Shown here: positions 1 to 9,500 of the stretch, one piece after another
How the letters are laid out: every line of letters begins with the position of its first letter
Numbering within the stretch: position 1 is the first letter of the stretch
Assembly: GCA_014695175.1 (NCBI GenBank)
Contig: JACJNV010000286.1
Coordinates: 1 to 61,327 of the forward strand
From: Microcoleus sp. FACHB-DQ6
GTDB taxonomy: Bacteria; Cyanobacteriota; Cyanobacteriia; Cyanobacteriales; Microcoleaceae
Reading direction: 5' to 3'
DNA length: 61,327 nt
Notes under the pieces: model-generated
The model's input: only the letters and a program-made list of their open reading frames with translations
The model's database searches: none
What the model was told of the DNA's origin: nothing
Position numbers and translations under genes: made by a program

Positions 1-252
1 TTTTTCCACTTTTGACGCACGCTAATCAAACAAACCGAGTTTTTGGTTGACTCATTCCTGAAATGACGTATTTTGGCGTTTCAACCCGGTTGCTGCGTCA
101 GTTTTATTTTTCCGATAACGGTATCCCAGCTTATATGTTTTCGCAGGAACTTTAATTGATATCTCCACAAGCAGCTACTTTTGATAGAGTGCAACTTAAT
201 TCCAGCTCGGTACAATAACCATACTAGGATGCAACTAGCGGAGGCATTGATG

Positions 253-633
253 ATGAACGCAGTTATTGCTACTCTTGGCACTGCTCTTGGACTGAGCTCA
301 ATTGTTATCGGTTTGACCCCGGCGGTTCTCGCCCAACAAAGGCTGCAACCAGCGTCCCAAAATTCGGAAACGACTTTATCTGGGGACTCCCTCAGGACTG
401 TGGAGGACAGAACCTTAGACTCGGACTATCAAAACTTGATTGGTGAACCAGAAACGGCGACTAATTCTGCTAGAAGGGAAAGCAGCTTGGGCGACACATT
501 TCGCCTCAAAATCGATGGCCCATTGGAATTTATCACTACTCCTTCGGACGCCCAGCGTCAAGGAAATCCTTTACCTCCCAAACAAACCGACAGCGGCACA
601 GAAGCGGGAGTTCAGCTTCAGCTAGGACTTTAG
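253..633 (+). CDS. Small secreted protein of unknown function
   Basis: I do not recognise a family. The reading frame is open from a TTG at 181, but a GGAGG at 240-244 sits 8 nt before the ATG at 253, which is therefore the likely start (ATG 250 is the alternative). The first ~28 residues form a classical signal peptide: a hydrophobic core rich in A, L, I and G, ending in a signal-peptidase-I-like AVLA site followed by QQR. The remaining ~95 residues are polar, rich in S, T, Q and P, with no Cys and no further membrane segment. The mature protein is probably periplasmic or exported. It stands alone. Confidence 0.6.
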   Translation: MNAVIATLGTALGLSSIVIGLTPAVLAQQRLQPASQNSETTLSGDSLRTVEDRTLDSDYQNLIGEPETATNSARRESSLGDTFRLKIDGPLEFITTPSDAQRQGNPLPPKQTDSGTEAGVQLQLGL

Positions 634-863
634 CTATTTTAAATGAATTCATTTGAAGCGATCGATCGCGGAACCCAATTTTTGATGGTTGGAACTCTTG
701 TGACTGCGATCGCCTTTTTTTATGAGTTTTATCACAAGTTGTGTGCGATTTCCATCACACCACATCGCCCATTCTCAACAGAAAATTAGGACTATTAAAC
801 TTCTGATTCAGCGCGATCGGCTACATATCTTTACAATAGCGCATAAAACTGGCGGTGAAGGTG

Positions 864-1052
864 ATGGGAAAGGCTCAACTGCTCGATTATTTACGGGGGG
901 AGTTGGCGATATCGAATTCTGCGATCGCCGTTGCTCTCCGACATGGTGAACAAGATGCCAGCCAACTGCCTATGGTTCTGTGGCAGTACGGGTTAGTTAC
1001 ACTGGAACAGTTAAACCTGATTTTTGATTGGCTGGAAGCTCAGCCGATTTAG
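864..1052 (+). CDS. DUF2949 family small protein
   Basis: A 62-residue protein resembling the cyanobacterial DUF2949 family: an opening LLDYLRGELAIS segment, an AIAVALRHGE helix, then QLPMVLWQYGLVTLEQL and a terminal DWLEAQ helix. The function of the family is unknown. The frame also opens at a GTG at 855, but the ATG at 864 is preferred. It is a soluble all-helical protein with no partner gene nearby. Family call is from memory of the sequence pattern. Confidence 0.65.
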   Translation: MGKAQLLDYLRGELAISNSAIAVALRHGEQDASQLPMVLWQYGLVTLEQLNLIFDWLEAQPI

Positions 1053-1143
1053 CAATTTAAAATCCTGAGTTGAAAAATAGGGATATCGGATTGCAGATTT
1101 TTGACAAATAAAGCTTGCACAAACAATCGTCGAAAAGTATGGC

Positions 1144-1336
1144 GTTAAGTCTTGAGGTTGACGATCGGTCTTATATTTTCCGTTTGGGAAAAACACAAAT
1201 ATCCGGTAGGGACACAGCACTGCTGTGTCCTCTTTTTTGTTAAGTGTTGAAGTTGACGATCGGTCTTATATTTTCCGTTTGGGAAAAACACAAATATCCG
1301 GTAGGGACACAGCACTGCTGTGTCCTCTTTTTTGTT
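1144..1336. repeat. Two tandem copies of a 95-bp repeat with a hairpin
   Basis: The stretch beginning GTTAAGT at 1144 is repeated almost perfectly from 1239, with period 95 and few differences (CTTGAGG against GTTGAAG near the start). Each copy contains a palindrome, GGACACAGCA followed by CTGCTGTGTCC, then TCTTTTTT, so each copy looks like a rho-independent terminator on the + strand. No gene lies immediately upstream on that strand except the DUF2949 gene ending at 1052. Confidence 0.85.
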
Positions 1337-1394
1337 GCCGACTAAAATAAACTGCTTTCAATCTGTCGAAGAAGCCATCGCAGACGGCATCAAA

Positions 1395-1484
1395 CAGACG
1401 GCATAAAACAAACCCCAGCAACTTTTAGGTTGCTGGGGCGTGTCTTATTTAATTTGGTGGCGGGAAGTGGATTTGAACCACTGA
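1395..1484. repeat. Left attachment-site repeat (90 bp)
   Basis: 88 of 90 bases match 12785-12874 in the same orientation. Positions 1455-1484 are the 3' 30 nt of the tRNA-fMet gene (CCA, acceptor strand, T-arm, minus strand) without the rest of the tRNA. Beyond 1484 the sequence diverges from the tRNA. This is the displaced, presumably original chromosomal 3' end left by integration of the element. Confidence 0.9.
1401..1438 (-). terminator. Original tRNA-fMet terminator, now detached
   Basis: A perfect 10-bp stem (CCCCAGCAAC at 1413-1422 with GTTGCTGGGG at 1429-1438, 6-nt loop) is followed on the minus strand by TTTTGTTTTAT. It lies just downstream of the tRNA 3' fragment. The element-borne copy at 12803-12828 has two changes that break two stem pairs. 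Confidence 0.75.
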
Positions 1485-1514
1485 GTAGCCATATTTAGAG
1501 CCAAAAAACACTAC

Positions 1515-1536
1515 TTTCTCTTTCAGTTCTCTCTCA
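1515..1536 (-). promoter_or_regulatory. Candidate integrase arm-site pair, left
   Basis: On the minus strand this reads as two adjacent 11-mers, TGAGAGAGAAC and TGAAAGAGAAA, both close to the TGAGAGAAAAG repeated at the right end. Inverted orientation relative to the right pair. Inference only: position and pairing suggest integrase binding. Confidence 0.4.
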
Positions 1537-1559
1537 AGCAATCACAACCATTTGAAAGC

Positions 1560-1581
1560 TGAGGGAAAAATGAGAGAAGAT
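1560..1581 (+). promoter_or_regulatory. Candidate integrase site over its own start codon
   Basis: Two adjacent 11-mers, TGAGGGAAAAA and TGAGAGAAGAT, each match TGAGAGAAAAG at 9 of 11 positions. The pair covers the ribosome binding site and ATG (1570) of the integrase gene, so binding there could repress the gene. Part of the pair is coding, so chance resemblance is possible. Confidence 0.3.
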
Positions 1582-3006
1582 TCTAAGGTAATAACTGTAA
1601 GCTCTTCAGGCGATTACCTCATTGGCTACGAGAGAATCCTAGATTACTTTAAAGAAGCTCAAAAAGAATGTCCCAAAGGGGTAGGACTAAAGAAAGAAAG
1701 CAAACCCAGCGGTAACTACATATCTCTTCAGTTCAAAATAGGTTCTAAGCGTGTAGCTAAAGCTTGTGGCTGCAATCTATCTATGTCTGGGATAAGCGAG
1801 GCTCTAAAAAAGGCTAAATCTGTAGCTGAGGCATTGGGTAAGTTTTCCAGTGAGACTGAATTTTGGAACTGGTATGATGATCAGATTTTAGAAAAGAATG
1901 TCATTAAGAATGATGTAATGACATTTGCAGAAGCAATAGCTTTAGTAGAGAACGCTTACTGGGAGGGTTACACCAAAAAAAGGCAGAAACGAGACAAAGA
2001 GAATGTATCGCACCAAAACACTTTCTATCAGGTGTACAGTAAATATTACAAGCTTTTGCCTCAAGACAAGACAGTTAACCTCACTGAGATAATGACTGTA
2101 ATCAACAGTAAGGAAAAAGGAAGTAAGACCTATAAAAACTGCTTGTGTGCAATGAGGAAGTTAGCTGAGACTATTAGCAACTCTAAGCTACAGGAAGAAT
2201 TAAGCCAAATAGACGGTAAGCAAACCATCTATCGAGATGACCTTCAAATGGTATCGATAGAAGACTTTTTACAACTTCGTAGAGAAGTCTTAGATATCCC
2301 CTCTGGTGATCGGCGGTACAACTTAGAATCTAGGAAAGCTTGGTTGTGGGTTTTCAGTATGCAAGTGGTGTATGGATTGAGAGTACATGAGGTTTTTGCA
2401 ATACAGAATGCTGACAAGCCTTTTCTTACCAAAGACAACATCTCTATTCCTGCATTGAATGACCCTAAGAATAAAAAAATGGTTGCAGTAGTAGGAGATA
2501 AAACCTTACTTGAAACTACTACTAAGACAGGTTACAGACTCACTGTACCTATGATTCCCCCAACTCATCCTAACTTGATAGAGCAGCTAGAGATTAAGTC
2601 AGGCAGTTTTCCTCAAATCAATTTAGTTTCAACTAAAAACACCACAATAGCCGTAAAATACGCTAAAACAGCGCACCGGAACTTAAAAGCTTGGAGCAAG
2701 TACATCACCCAGACTCACGCTTTCCGTCATTTAAGTAACCTTAACGGTATGATGTCAGGTGTCAGCCTTGAAACGAGAGCTATGAGTTTAGGTCACTCTC
2801 CTACGATGAATGACACAGTGTATAAGAAACGACAGACTACTAAGACTACGATCGACTTGCTAACTAAATCCAACAATCAGGCTATTCCTCTACTCTCTGC
2901 TATTGAGGTTCTAAGACAAGTAGGTTCTGATGTTAAAACAATTACTCTACTCTCTGCTATCTACAGCGTTACTCCAGAGGAAATTGTAGAATTCTTAGAG
3001 ACATAG
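1570..3006 (+). CDS. Tyrosine recombinase / integrase
   Basis: Integrase of the element, expected to recombine the tRNA-fMet 3' end with the element's own site. The frame opens at a TTG at 1552, but GAGGG just before the ATG at 1570 marks the likely start (478 residues). Numbered from the TTG, the C-terminal catalytic domain shows the Arg in YGLRVHEV (277), HAFR (389-392), the second His in LGHSP (415) and the Tyr nucleophile in DTVYKKR (424). TKTGYR (325) may supply the Lys. The N-terminal half would be the arm-binding and core-binding region. It lies next to the left attachment repeat and points inward. AT-rich codon use unlike the host genes. Confidence 0.93.
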   Translation: MREDSKVITVSSSGDYLIGYERILDYFKEAQKECPKGVGLKKESKPSGNYISLQFKIGSKRVAKACGCNLSMSGISEALKKAKSVAEALGKFSSETEFWNWYDDQILEKNVIKNDVMTFAEAIALVENAYWEGYTKKRQKRDKENVSHQNTFYQVYSKYYKLLPQDKTVNLTEIMTVINSKEKGSKTYKNCLCAMRKLAETISNSKLQEELSQIDGKQTIYRDDLQMVSIEDFLQLRREVLDIPSGDRRYNLESRKAWLWVFSMQVVYGLRVHEVFAIQNADKPFLTKDNISIPALNDPKNKKMVAVVGDKTLLETTTKTGYRLTVPMIPPTHPNLIEQLEIKSGSFPQINLVSTKNTTIAVKYAKTAHRNLKAWSKYITQTHAFRHLSNLNGMMSGVSLETRAMSLGHSPTMNDTVYKKRQTTKTTIDLLTKSNNQAIPLLSAIEVLRQVGSDVKTITLLSAIYSVTPEEIVEFLET

Positions 3007-3174
3007 CAGTTAGATAGAGGATAGCTGACTACTAATATCTAAATGTGGTAAAAGAGAAAGGTAAAATTCAGAGGATAGAGGCTAAAAACTTCTATCTTTT
3101 TTATTGCTTTTTTTATTGAAAATTTTTAAATTAAGTATTACAATGAATGAATTGAGTTAAAAATCTATAAAAAA

Positions 3175-3345
3175 ATGAAAGGTAGAAAAAAATTGTTTGA
3201 GGATAGGCAACATATTGGATTAATAGTTCCCCTAGAACTGATTAAAAATATTTCTATAGCAAGCGGACATCTGAATATTAGTAAATCAGAGTTTGTCAGA
3301 AGATCAGTAGAAAAATATCTTGAAAATTTAGTAACGATAGGCTAA
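3175..3345 (+). CDS. Ribbon-helix-helix (CopG/Arc-like) protein
   Basis: A 56-residue basic protein. After a charged start it has a short strand (HIGLIVPLELI) and two helices (KNISIASGHLNISKSEFVR, then RSVEKYLENL), the layout of CopG/Arc-type ribbon-helix-helix DNA-binding proteins. It ends 9 bp before the primase-helicase gene, so it is probably co-transcribed and may control copy number or the operon promoter, as small RHH proteins do in plasmids. The role is inferred from fold and position. The upstream 168 bp (3007-3174) is very AT-rich and may hold the promoter. Confidence 0.7.
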   Translation: MKGRKKLFEDRQHIGLIVPLELIKNISIASGHLNISKSEFVRRSVEKYLENLVTIG

Positions 3346-3354
3346 AACAGCGAA

Positions 3355-5907
3355 ATGAATACACAAAAAATAATCCCACAGAATCAAGTTGTGGAACTAA
3401 AAGAAAGTTTTATTAATACTATGTCTAATTATAACACAATAAGCTTACTGATAGACTCTGTAAGCTATCATACAAAACCAAAAGAGCAAGATATTAAATC
3501 TATTAACTCTAGGATTATAAAACATCCTGTAGAAGTAACAATACAAGAACTAGCAACTGAAATAACATACCCTAATGGTAAAACTTGGATACCTGCTAGG
3601 TTTAAATCTAAGAGAAGCAATGAGGATTGGCTATCTCAACAGATATTTGCTTTAGACTTTGATTCTGGGATAACCTTTGATGGTGTATTAACTAGACTCA
3701 ACGAATATGGATTAGATTGTACTTTTGCTTATGAAACTTTTAGTAGTTCTATAGAAACTCCTAAATTTAGAGTAGTGTTGCAATTAGATCAGGTAGTAAT
3801 AGACAAAAATTACAGAGATTCTATTCAATTAAATTTAATGACTTTATTCCCTGAAGCTGATAAAGCTTGTAAAGATGCGTCTCGAATATATTTTGGTGGT
3901 AAAGCATTAATATATGAAAACTACGATTACTATTTAGATTTGGATCGGCTCCTAGATTCAGTAAGGTGTTATGCAGTTAGAGAAAGTGAAAGTAAAAACC
4001 TAAGACGAAATATAAAAGCCACAGAAAAAAAATTTGCTTTAGATAAAGACCAAAAAGTGAGGAAATCTGAGAAGTCCTATATTAATAATATAGAAGATCC
4101 CGTTTTTCCTCACAAATCAGAACTTTTTGAAGTTGATTTTAAAAAATTAGCTATAAAAGTCAAAATTTTTGATGACCTTTTAAAGGGAGTATGGCTTTAT
4201 CATCATCAACTATTTGGTTTAGCTACCAACTTAAGACATATTAAAGGGGGAGCGAAATTATTTAAAGAGTGTTTAGATAAAAATCCCAGCTATACTAAAG
4301 ACAAGTATAATCTCCCAAGCATTGCAAAATACTATAATTACAGTCCGATGAATCTAGAAAATTATAGTCCTTATAAAGAAGATTATATTTATAAAAACTT
4401 AATTCAAGCTTACAAACAGGACTTAATACGAATGCTACCCTACAAAACGATATCCTTAGCAGAAGCAGAGAATAGATTCCAGCAAGCCTTTAGAGAAGCA
4501 TTAGAAGCAGATAACAAGGATGTATATATTTTAAAAGTACCAACAGGTCTTGGTAAAACAGAAGCATATTTAGACTTAGAAGGAGTAACGATAGCACTCC
4601 CAAATCATGCTCTAAAAGATGAAATTGAAAATAGATTTAAAGCTTGTTGTTCAACTACTCCAAATCTACCTAATGAACTATCTCCTGAAATTAAAAATAA
4701 ACTAGATTATTACTACTCTATAGGAGCATTTTCAGAAGGTACGAGATACCTCTCTAATGAATCTAAATCAAGTGAAGTTTTAAAAGAGTATAGAGAAAAA
4801 ACTTTCTCTTGTTACAACTCAGATGTGACTGTACTCACTACCCATCAGAAAGGTTTATTCATTAACTTTGAACATGATACTCTTATCTTTGATGAAGACC
4901 CTATACAGTCTATACTCAGCATAAACAAGACAACCATAAATGATTTCAGGAAATTGAAATCTCTGCTTGAGGATGCAGATGATATAAGAGTTATCAATGC
5001 TTACTTAGAACACATAGAGAAGGGACTATTAAACTCACCGATAGAGACTAAATTAGTTAGCAGCTTTAGTAACTATGAGTCAATTGAAAAGATAGTCCTA
5101 GAAAGTAATTTACCTTGGGATGGAAATATCCTACAATTTTTTCATAGTGACTTCTTTGTTGTAGATACTGGCGATAAACCTACTATCTACTTTATTAAGA
5201 CTAACCAGCTACTCGATAAAAAAATCATAATTCTTTCAGCTACAGCTAATGAGTTTATTTATAAAAAGCTACTGGGAGATAGATTACATTTTTATGATAT
5301 CTCTAACGTAGAGTTAACGGGAATGATAGAGCAAGATACTGAATTCAGCTACAGTAGGCAGTCAGTTAATCAACATTTAGAACAAGTAGTTGATAAAGTT
5401 GGAAATTTACCAACTATTACATTTGCAAAGTATAAACATAATTTTCCTAATGCTGTAGAAGAATGTCACTTTGGTAAAACTTCGGGTTTTGATGGTTTAA
5501 AAGGTCAAGATATAGTTGTAGTAGGTTTACCCCATATAAACCAGATAGTTTATTTGCTCTACGCTCAAGTTTTAGATATAAAATTTAAACCTAGTGATTT
5601 TAAAATGCACTGTCAAAAAGTAAAACACAATAATATAGAATTTTCTATCCAAACTTATGATAATGAACGATTAAGACAGATACAATTTTTCTGGATTGAG
5701 TCTGAGATGAGGCAAGCTGTAGGTAGAGCAAGACTTTTAAGAGAACCAGCGAAGGTACTACTACTATCTGGCTATCCCCTACCAGAAGCTTGTTTAACTG
5801 AAGAAGAAAAACTAACTAATAAAGTTAGAGTAAATAAACTTAAAGAAGAGAAGTTATGCCAGCAAAAGTCAGTCTTAGAGGAAACCCTAGCTTTAACTCC
5901 TATCTAA
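3355..5907 (+). CDS. Primase-helicase fusion (AEP-like + SF2)
   Basis: Probable replication protein of the element. N-terminal ~200 residues resemble archaeo-eukaryotic primase-polymerase domains of plasmids and phages: an acidic FALDFDSG motif (98-105, D101 and D103), an ETFSSSIETPKFRVVL strand pair (127-142), and DASRIYFGG (174-182). The C-terminal half is a superfamily 2 helicase: Walker A VPTGLGKT (394-401), DEDP (512-515), motif III SATA (627-630), and motif VI QAVGRAR (786-792). The middle (~200-380) is charged and unassigned. Both cores look intact. Fusions of this type usually start or prime replication of plasmids and integrative elements, so this element may replicate after excision. 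Activity is an inference from motifs. Confidence 0.8.
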   Translation: MNTQKIIPQNQVVELKESFINTMSNYNTISLLIDSVSYHTKPKEQDIKSINSRIIKHPVEVTIQELATEITYPNGKTWIPARFKSKRSNEDWLSQQIFALDFDSGITFDGVLTRLNEYGLDCTFAYETFSSSIETPKFRVVLQLDQVVIDKNYRDSIQLNLMTLFPEADKACKDASRIYFGGKALIYENYDYYLDLDRLLDSVRCYAVRESESKNLRRNIKATEKKFALDKDQKVRKSEKSYINNIEDPVFPHKSELFEVDFKKLAIKVKIFDDLLKGVWLYHHQLFGLATNLRHIKGGAKLFKECLDKNPSYTKDKYNLPSIAKYYNYSPMNLENYSPYKEDYIYKNLIQAYKQDLIRMLPYKTISLAEAENRFQQAFREALEADNKDVYILKVPTGLGKTEAYLDLEGVTIALPNHALKDEIENRFKACCSTTPNLPNELSPEIKNKLDYYYSIGAFSEGTRYLSNESKSSEVLKEYREKTFSCYNSDVTVLTTHQKGLFINFEHDTLIFDEDPIQSILSINKTTINDFRKLKSLLEDADDIRVINAYLEHIEKGLLNSPIETKLVSSFSNYESIEKIVLESNLPWDGNILQFFHSDFFVVDTGDKPTIYFIKTNQLLDKKIIILSATANEFIYKKLLGDRLHFYDISNVELTGMIEQDTEFSYSRQSVNQHLEQVVDKVGNLPTITFAKYKHNFPNAVEECHFGKTSGFDGLKGQDIVVVGLPHINQIVYLLYAQVLDIKFKPSDFKMHCQKVKHNNIEFSIQTYDNERLRQIQFFWIESEMRQAVGRARLLREPAKVLLLSGYPLPEACLTEEEKLTNKVRVNKLKEEKLCQQKSVLEETLALTPI

Positions 5908-6571
5908 GCTGTTGATTCCCTAAGCTTAGGGGGATGGTTAGTAAGTTAACTCTCCCCCCAGAAACATAGGAGCAATGTTTAGCGATTTACACTAGAACCT
6001 CAAAACCTCAACCCATTACTAGATCAGCTTTACAGCATTCTAGCTTTTTCAGGTCACAGCCGAGAGAGGATAGCAAACTCTACTTTAATATCCTCTTTTC
6101 TCTACATATAGTGGTTTAAAAGAGAAAAAATATTTTATTACTCTATATTTAGTGTCGTTAAAAACAAAGAATAAGCCGTGTAAAACAATCTTTATGTATT
6201 AATCTCTATTAAATAACTTTGAGTGACCTTAAAACTCGAATTTGAGGGTAAGTATTTATACTTAATAACTCTCCTTACTTAAGTTAACAATAAGTAACAA
6301 TACTTGTAAGCTCTTCAATAAATTGGCTAGGATAGTATAGATGTAAACACCATTAGATAAGATAGGGAAGTAATCAAAACTACTGATACGTCTTCAACTA
6401 CTCCCAACGCATAAACTCTCAGACACAATATCCTAAAGACCCTGTTAACAGACTAGGTAATGACAATAAAATAGAAGATAAGCAGATATTTAGCGTCTAT
6501 AGCTAATAGAACTAAACTGTTTATCCCGGATACTCTAAGAGAAAATTACCAAGGATAAGGGATTAAGCTTT
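5908..6571. other. Long AT-rich non-coding gap inside the element
   Basis: No convincing gene. It starts with the palindrome CCCTAAGCTTAGGG (5918-5931), possibly a transcript end though no T-run follows. The sequence CCTTAAAACTCGA (6227-6239) recurs at 12567-12579, and TAGATGTAAACA (6338-6349) at 12269-12280, in the element's other long gap. The region could hold the replication origin or the promoter of the giant gene; this is speculative. Confidence 0.45.
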
Positions 6572-9500
6572 ATGAAAGCAGAATCAGAAGTAGCTATTTC
6601 TTTTGCAATATCTATCTTTTCAAATGAAAAATTTACACCTGATGATTATAGACTAACCTATAAATCCTATGAAGAGTTAGGTCTAATTTGTGAGAATTGT
6701 AGAGAACTTGTCTTTTTTAAGCAAGGTATAGAGAGAGTTTCTCACTTCTCTCATTTCAGAGATACAGGCAAAGATTGTCCGTGGAGAACAGAGAGCCATA
6801 GTAATACACAATCTAGTGATTCATATAAGAGAGAACAAAGTTTACAAGAATTCCAAACTAAATTTAGAGGGATTGTTGAACGAGCAATAATCCGATATCG
6901 ACAAATATTATCTACTCAGCTTTATACTCAAATAGCTGAAGGTAAAAGCTTAGTTTCTACATATAAAATTGATATCGAGTCTTGGGTAAGGTGGTTTAAT
7001 CTAAATAGAAAACAACTGGAAAATCTCGCTAATAACTTGTATCAAAGTAATGAGTTAGTATCTGAGAGAAATCAGAGAATTCTTTTAAATTTTCTTGATT
7101 ATTTGTGTGTTCCTGCTAGTGAATATATTTTGATAGATATCCTTTACTATGTATTTGGTTTATTGGATAAAGAGATATCTCTTAAGAAATATTTAGAAGA
7201 GGTTCCCTCTAAAGTCATTGAATTAATGAGTTATGCTGATTGGGAAAAAGAATATCAAGTAGCACAAGAAAGTTTAACATTTAATGAGTTCCCAGGCTAT
7301 ACACACCCCAATCTACCCGCTAAACCACCTAAATCAGCCACAATCACAGAGAGAATAGAACCCAAACCCATCAAACTAGATGGTGCAAGAACAAATGATC
7401 ATGAATATCAGTTAAGGGCAATAATCGGGAATGTCCCGTGCCTACTCACTTTCAAAAAGTCTTTTCATCTATGGGATGTAATCGCTCTACCAGTGAAAGT
7501 TTCCCCTTACCATTTAGCTGTTTACCTCTCAGATAAGGTAGGTTCTACTGAGTTACTCAATCACATTAAGACTCAGTTAAGTGACCTTAATCTAAACTTG
7601 GCACGAAATGAAGTCAAGATCGAAGAAGTAACAAAGCAGTTAACTAATCTACCAGATAATGATTACTTCCTTCCTGGTAGTAGGCGGTTGAAAGTAGAAC
7701 TAGAATCACTGGTCAAGGTTAGCGATGGGATTAACGACATTATCCACAGTTTAGATGGATTATCACTTGACATTAAAGATCGCAAATTTCCCCGTCCGAT
7801 GGATGTTCTAGAATCTACTAAAATCATTGAAAAGTGTTTGAGAGAGGAGTACATTAAGCCTGAGTCTAGTTACACAGATGATTATTATCGCTGGCACAAT
7901 TTAGGTACTCTGAGAATAATTGAGCAAGTAGAACGGGAAAAACCTACTTATACCTTAACTATTTTGGGAGATGAAAAGGATACCCGCCGATCTAGTATTC
8001 CTTTAGTGATGAATTGGTTAAGACGGGTTCCCAAAATACTGCAAGATCACTTTAAGGAAGATTACCCGACTAATGAAGAAATCAAGAGTCATTTAATGTC
8101 GATCTACCCATTCTATAAGAGAAAAGTGAGAGAGGGAGATAAAATTGATAAGTCTTTCATTAACTTAGAAGCTGACATGATTATCAAGACTAAAGGTAGG
8201 TTAATCATGGAAATCTACTTTAACGGTCAACTACAGACTAGCCAATTACTATCAATCACAAAACCAGTAAACAATCCAGAAAGGCAAGGTAAAATCCCCG
8301 TCAAAATATCTTCAAGTGTTGAGATTAAGTCAGTTGATACGTTGACCCATTTACTGAGATGTGATGAAGTCAAGCAAACATTCTCGGCACAAAACACAAT
8401 TAACAGGTTAGTACAGAAATTTGTGGATTCTAATATCAAGCTATTCACAAGAGAGAAGGAGGAAAAGATCGTTTCTCGTGTAGCTATCAAGGATTTATTA
8501 GGTTTCTCGAAAGAGTCTAAAGGTTATCCACAAATAGCCAAACAGTTTAACAAGTTCACTCTACCTTATACCTCGGAGTCAGAAGTTAACCTCGGGAAGC
8601 TAATCAATTTACTAACTCTTGAGACTTTCGATTGTCATGATATAGCTAATCTACTCGACAAAATGGTTAACAATTGGAAACACTGGAACAAATCAGAGAC
8701 AATCAATCTAGCAGGTTTTAGTTTCACCAAAAAAGATCCTGGTGAGTTAATGGTTAACATTTTTCATACGATCAAACACAATCAAGATAGGTCGCAAGTA
8801 GTTTGGGGCGAGTTTATAGACCAACTGTATCTACTCTCAAAGCTTCCTATAGGCTTTAGAACTTCAGAGGGAGTATTGCTAACACCGGGGAGTTTATTAC
8901 CTACTGATAGAAAGACTTGGGAACATAGGATTAGAATTCAGTTGATTTCAATCATAAAAGAGGGAGATAAAACCCGCACATTAGGAATAGAAAGCTTGCT
9001 ACAACGTGACATTTATAGTCTCTACAGCTTGTTAAACCGTCTGCAACCAGGATGGAATAACAATGAAGATATCAATAAACACTTACAGGCTTTACACGAC
9101 ACTCTAGCAGCAGAGGGTGATACGGAAGCTATACCCGAAATACCAGACACTGTAGAGGAAACACAAAACCATTTAGAGTCTAGGTCAGAAGTTCTAGAGG
9201 TTAACCCTGAAATTACACAACCAATAGAGACTACTGAGGAAGTTAGCCAAGTAACAGAAGATAAGGCAGAACCAGCAGAACCTCTAAACGTTAGCACTGA
9301 ATCTAGCTTACCCTTACTCGATACAATCTCAACACTAGAGGATAACTCAGAAGTTAGCCAAGAGTTATCAGTTAACCCAAGAATGTCTATCTGTGTGGCA
9401 TTAGAAAACACAGAGAAAAAGATGATTAAAAAGCAGTTACCTTTAGAGGTTAAAGAGTTATTGCCTATGCTCGATGCTTGGTTGTTAGCTACTCAACAGA

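Noticed and set aside
1455-1484. Second tRNA gene next to the integrase
   Set aside because: Only the 3' 30 nt are present with no anticodon or D-arm; it is the attachment-site remnant.
9022-9411. 129-residue minus-strand Ser-rich frame within the giant element gene
   Set aside because: Antisense of its acidic E/T/V linker.
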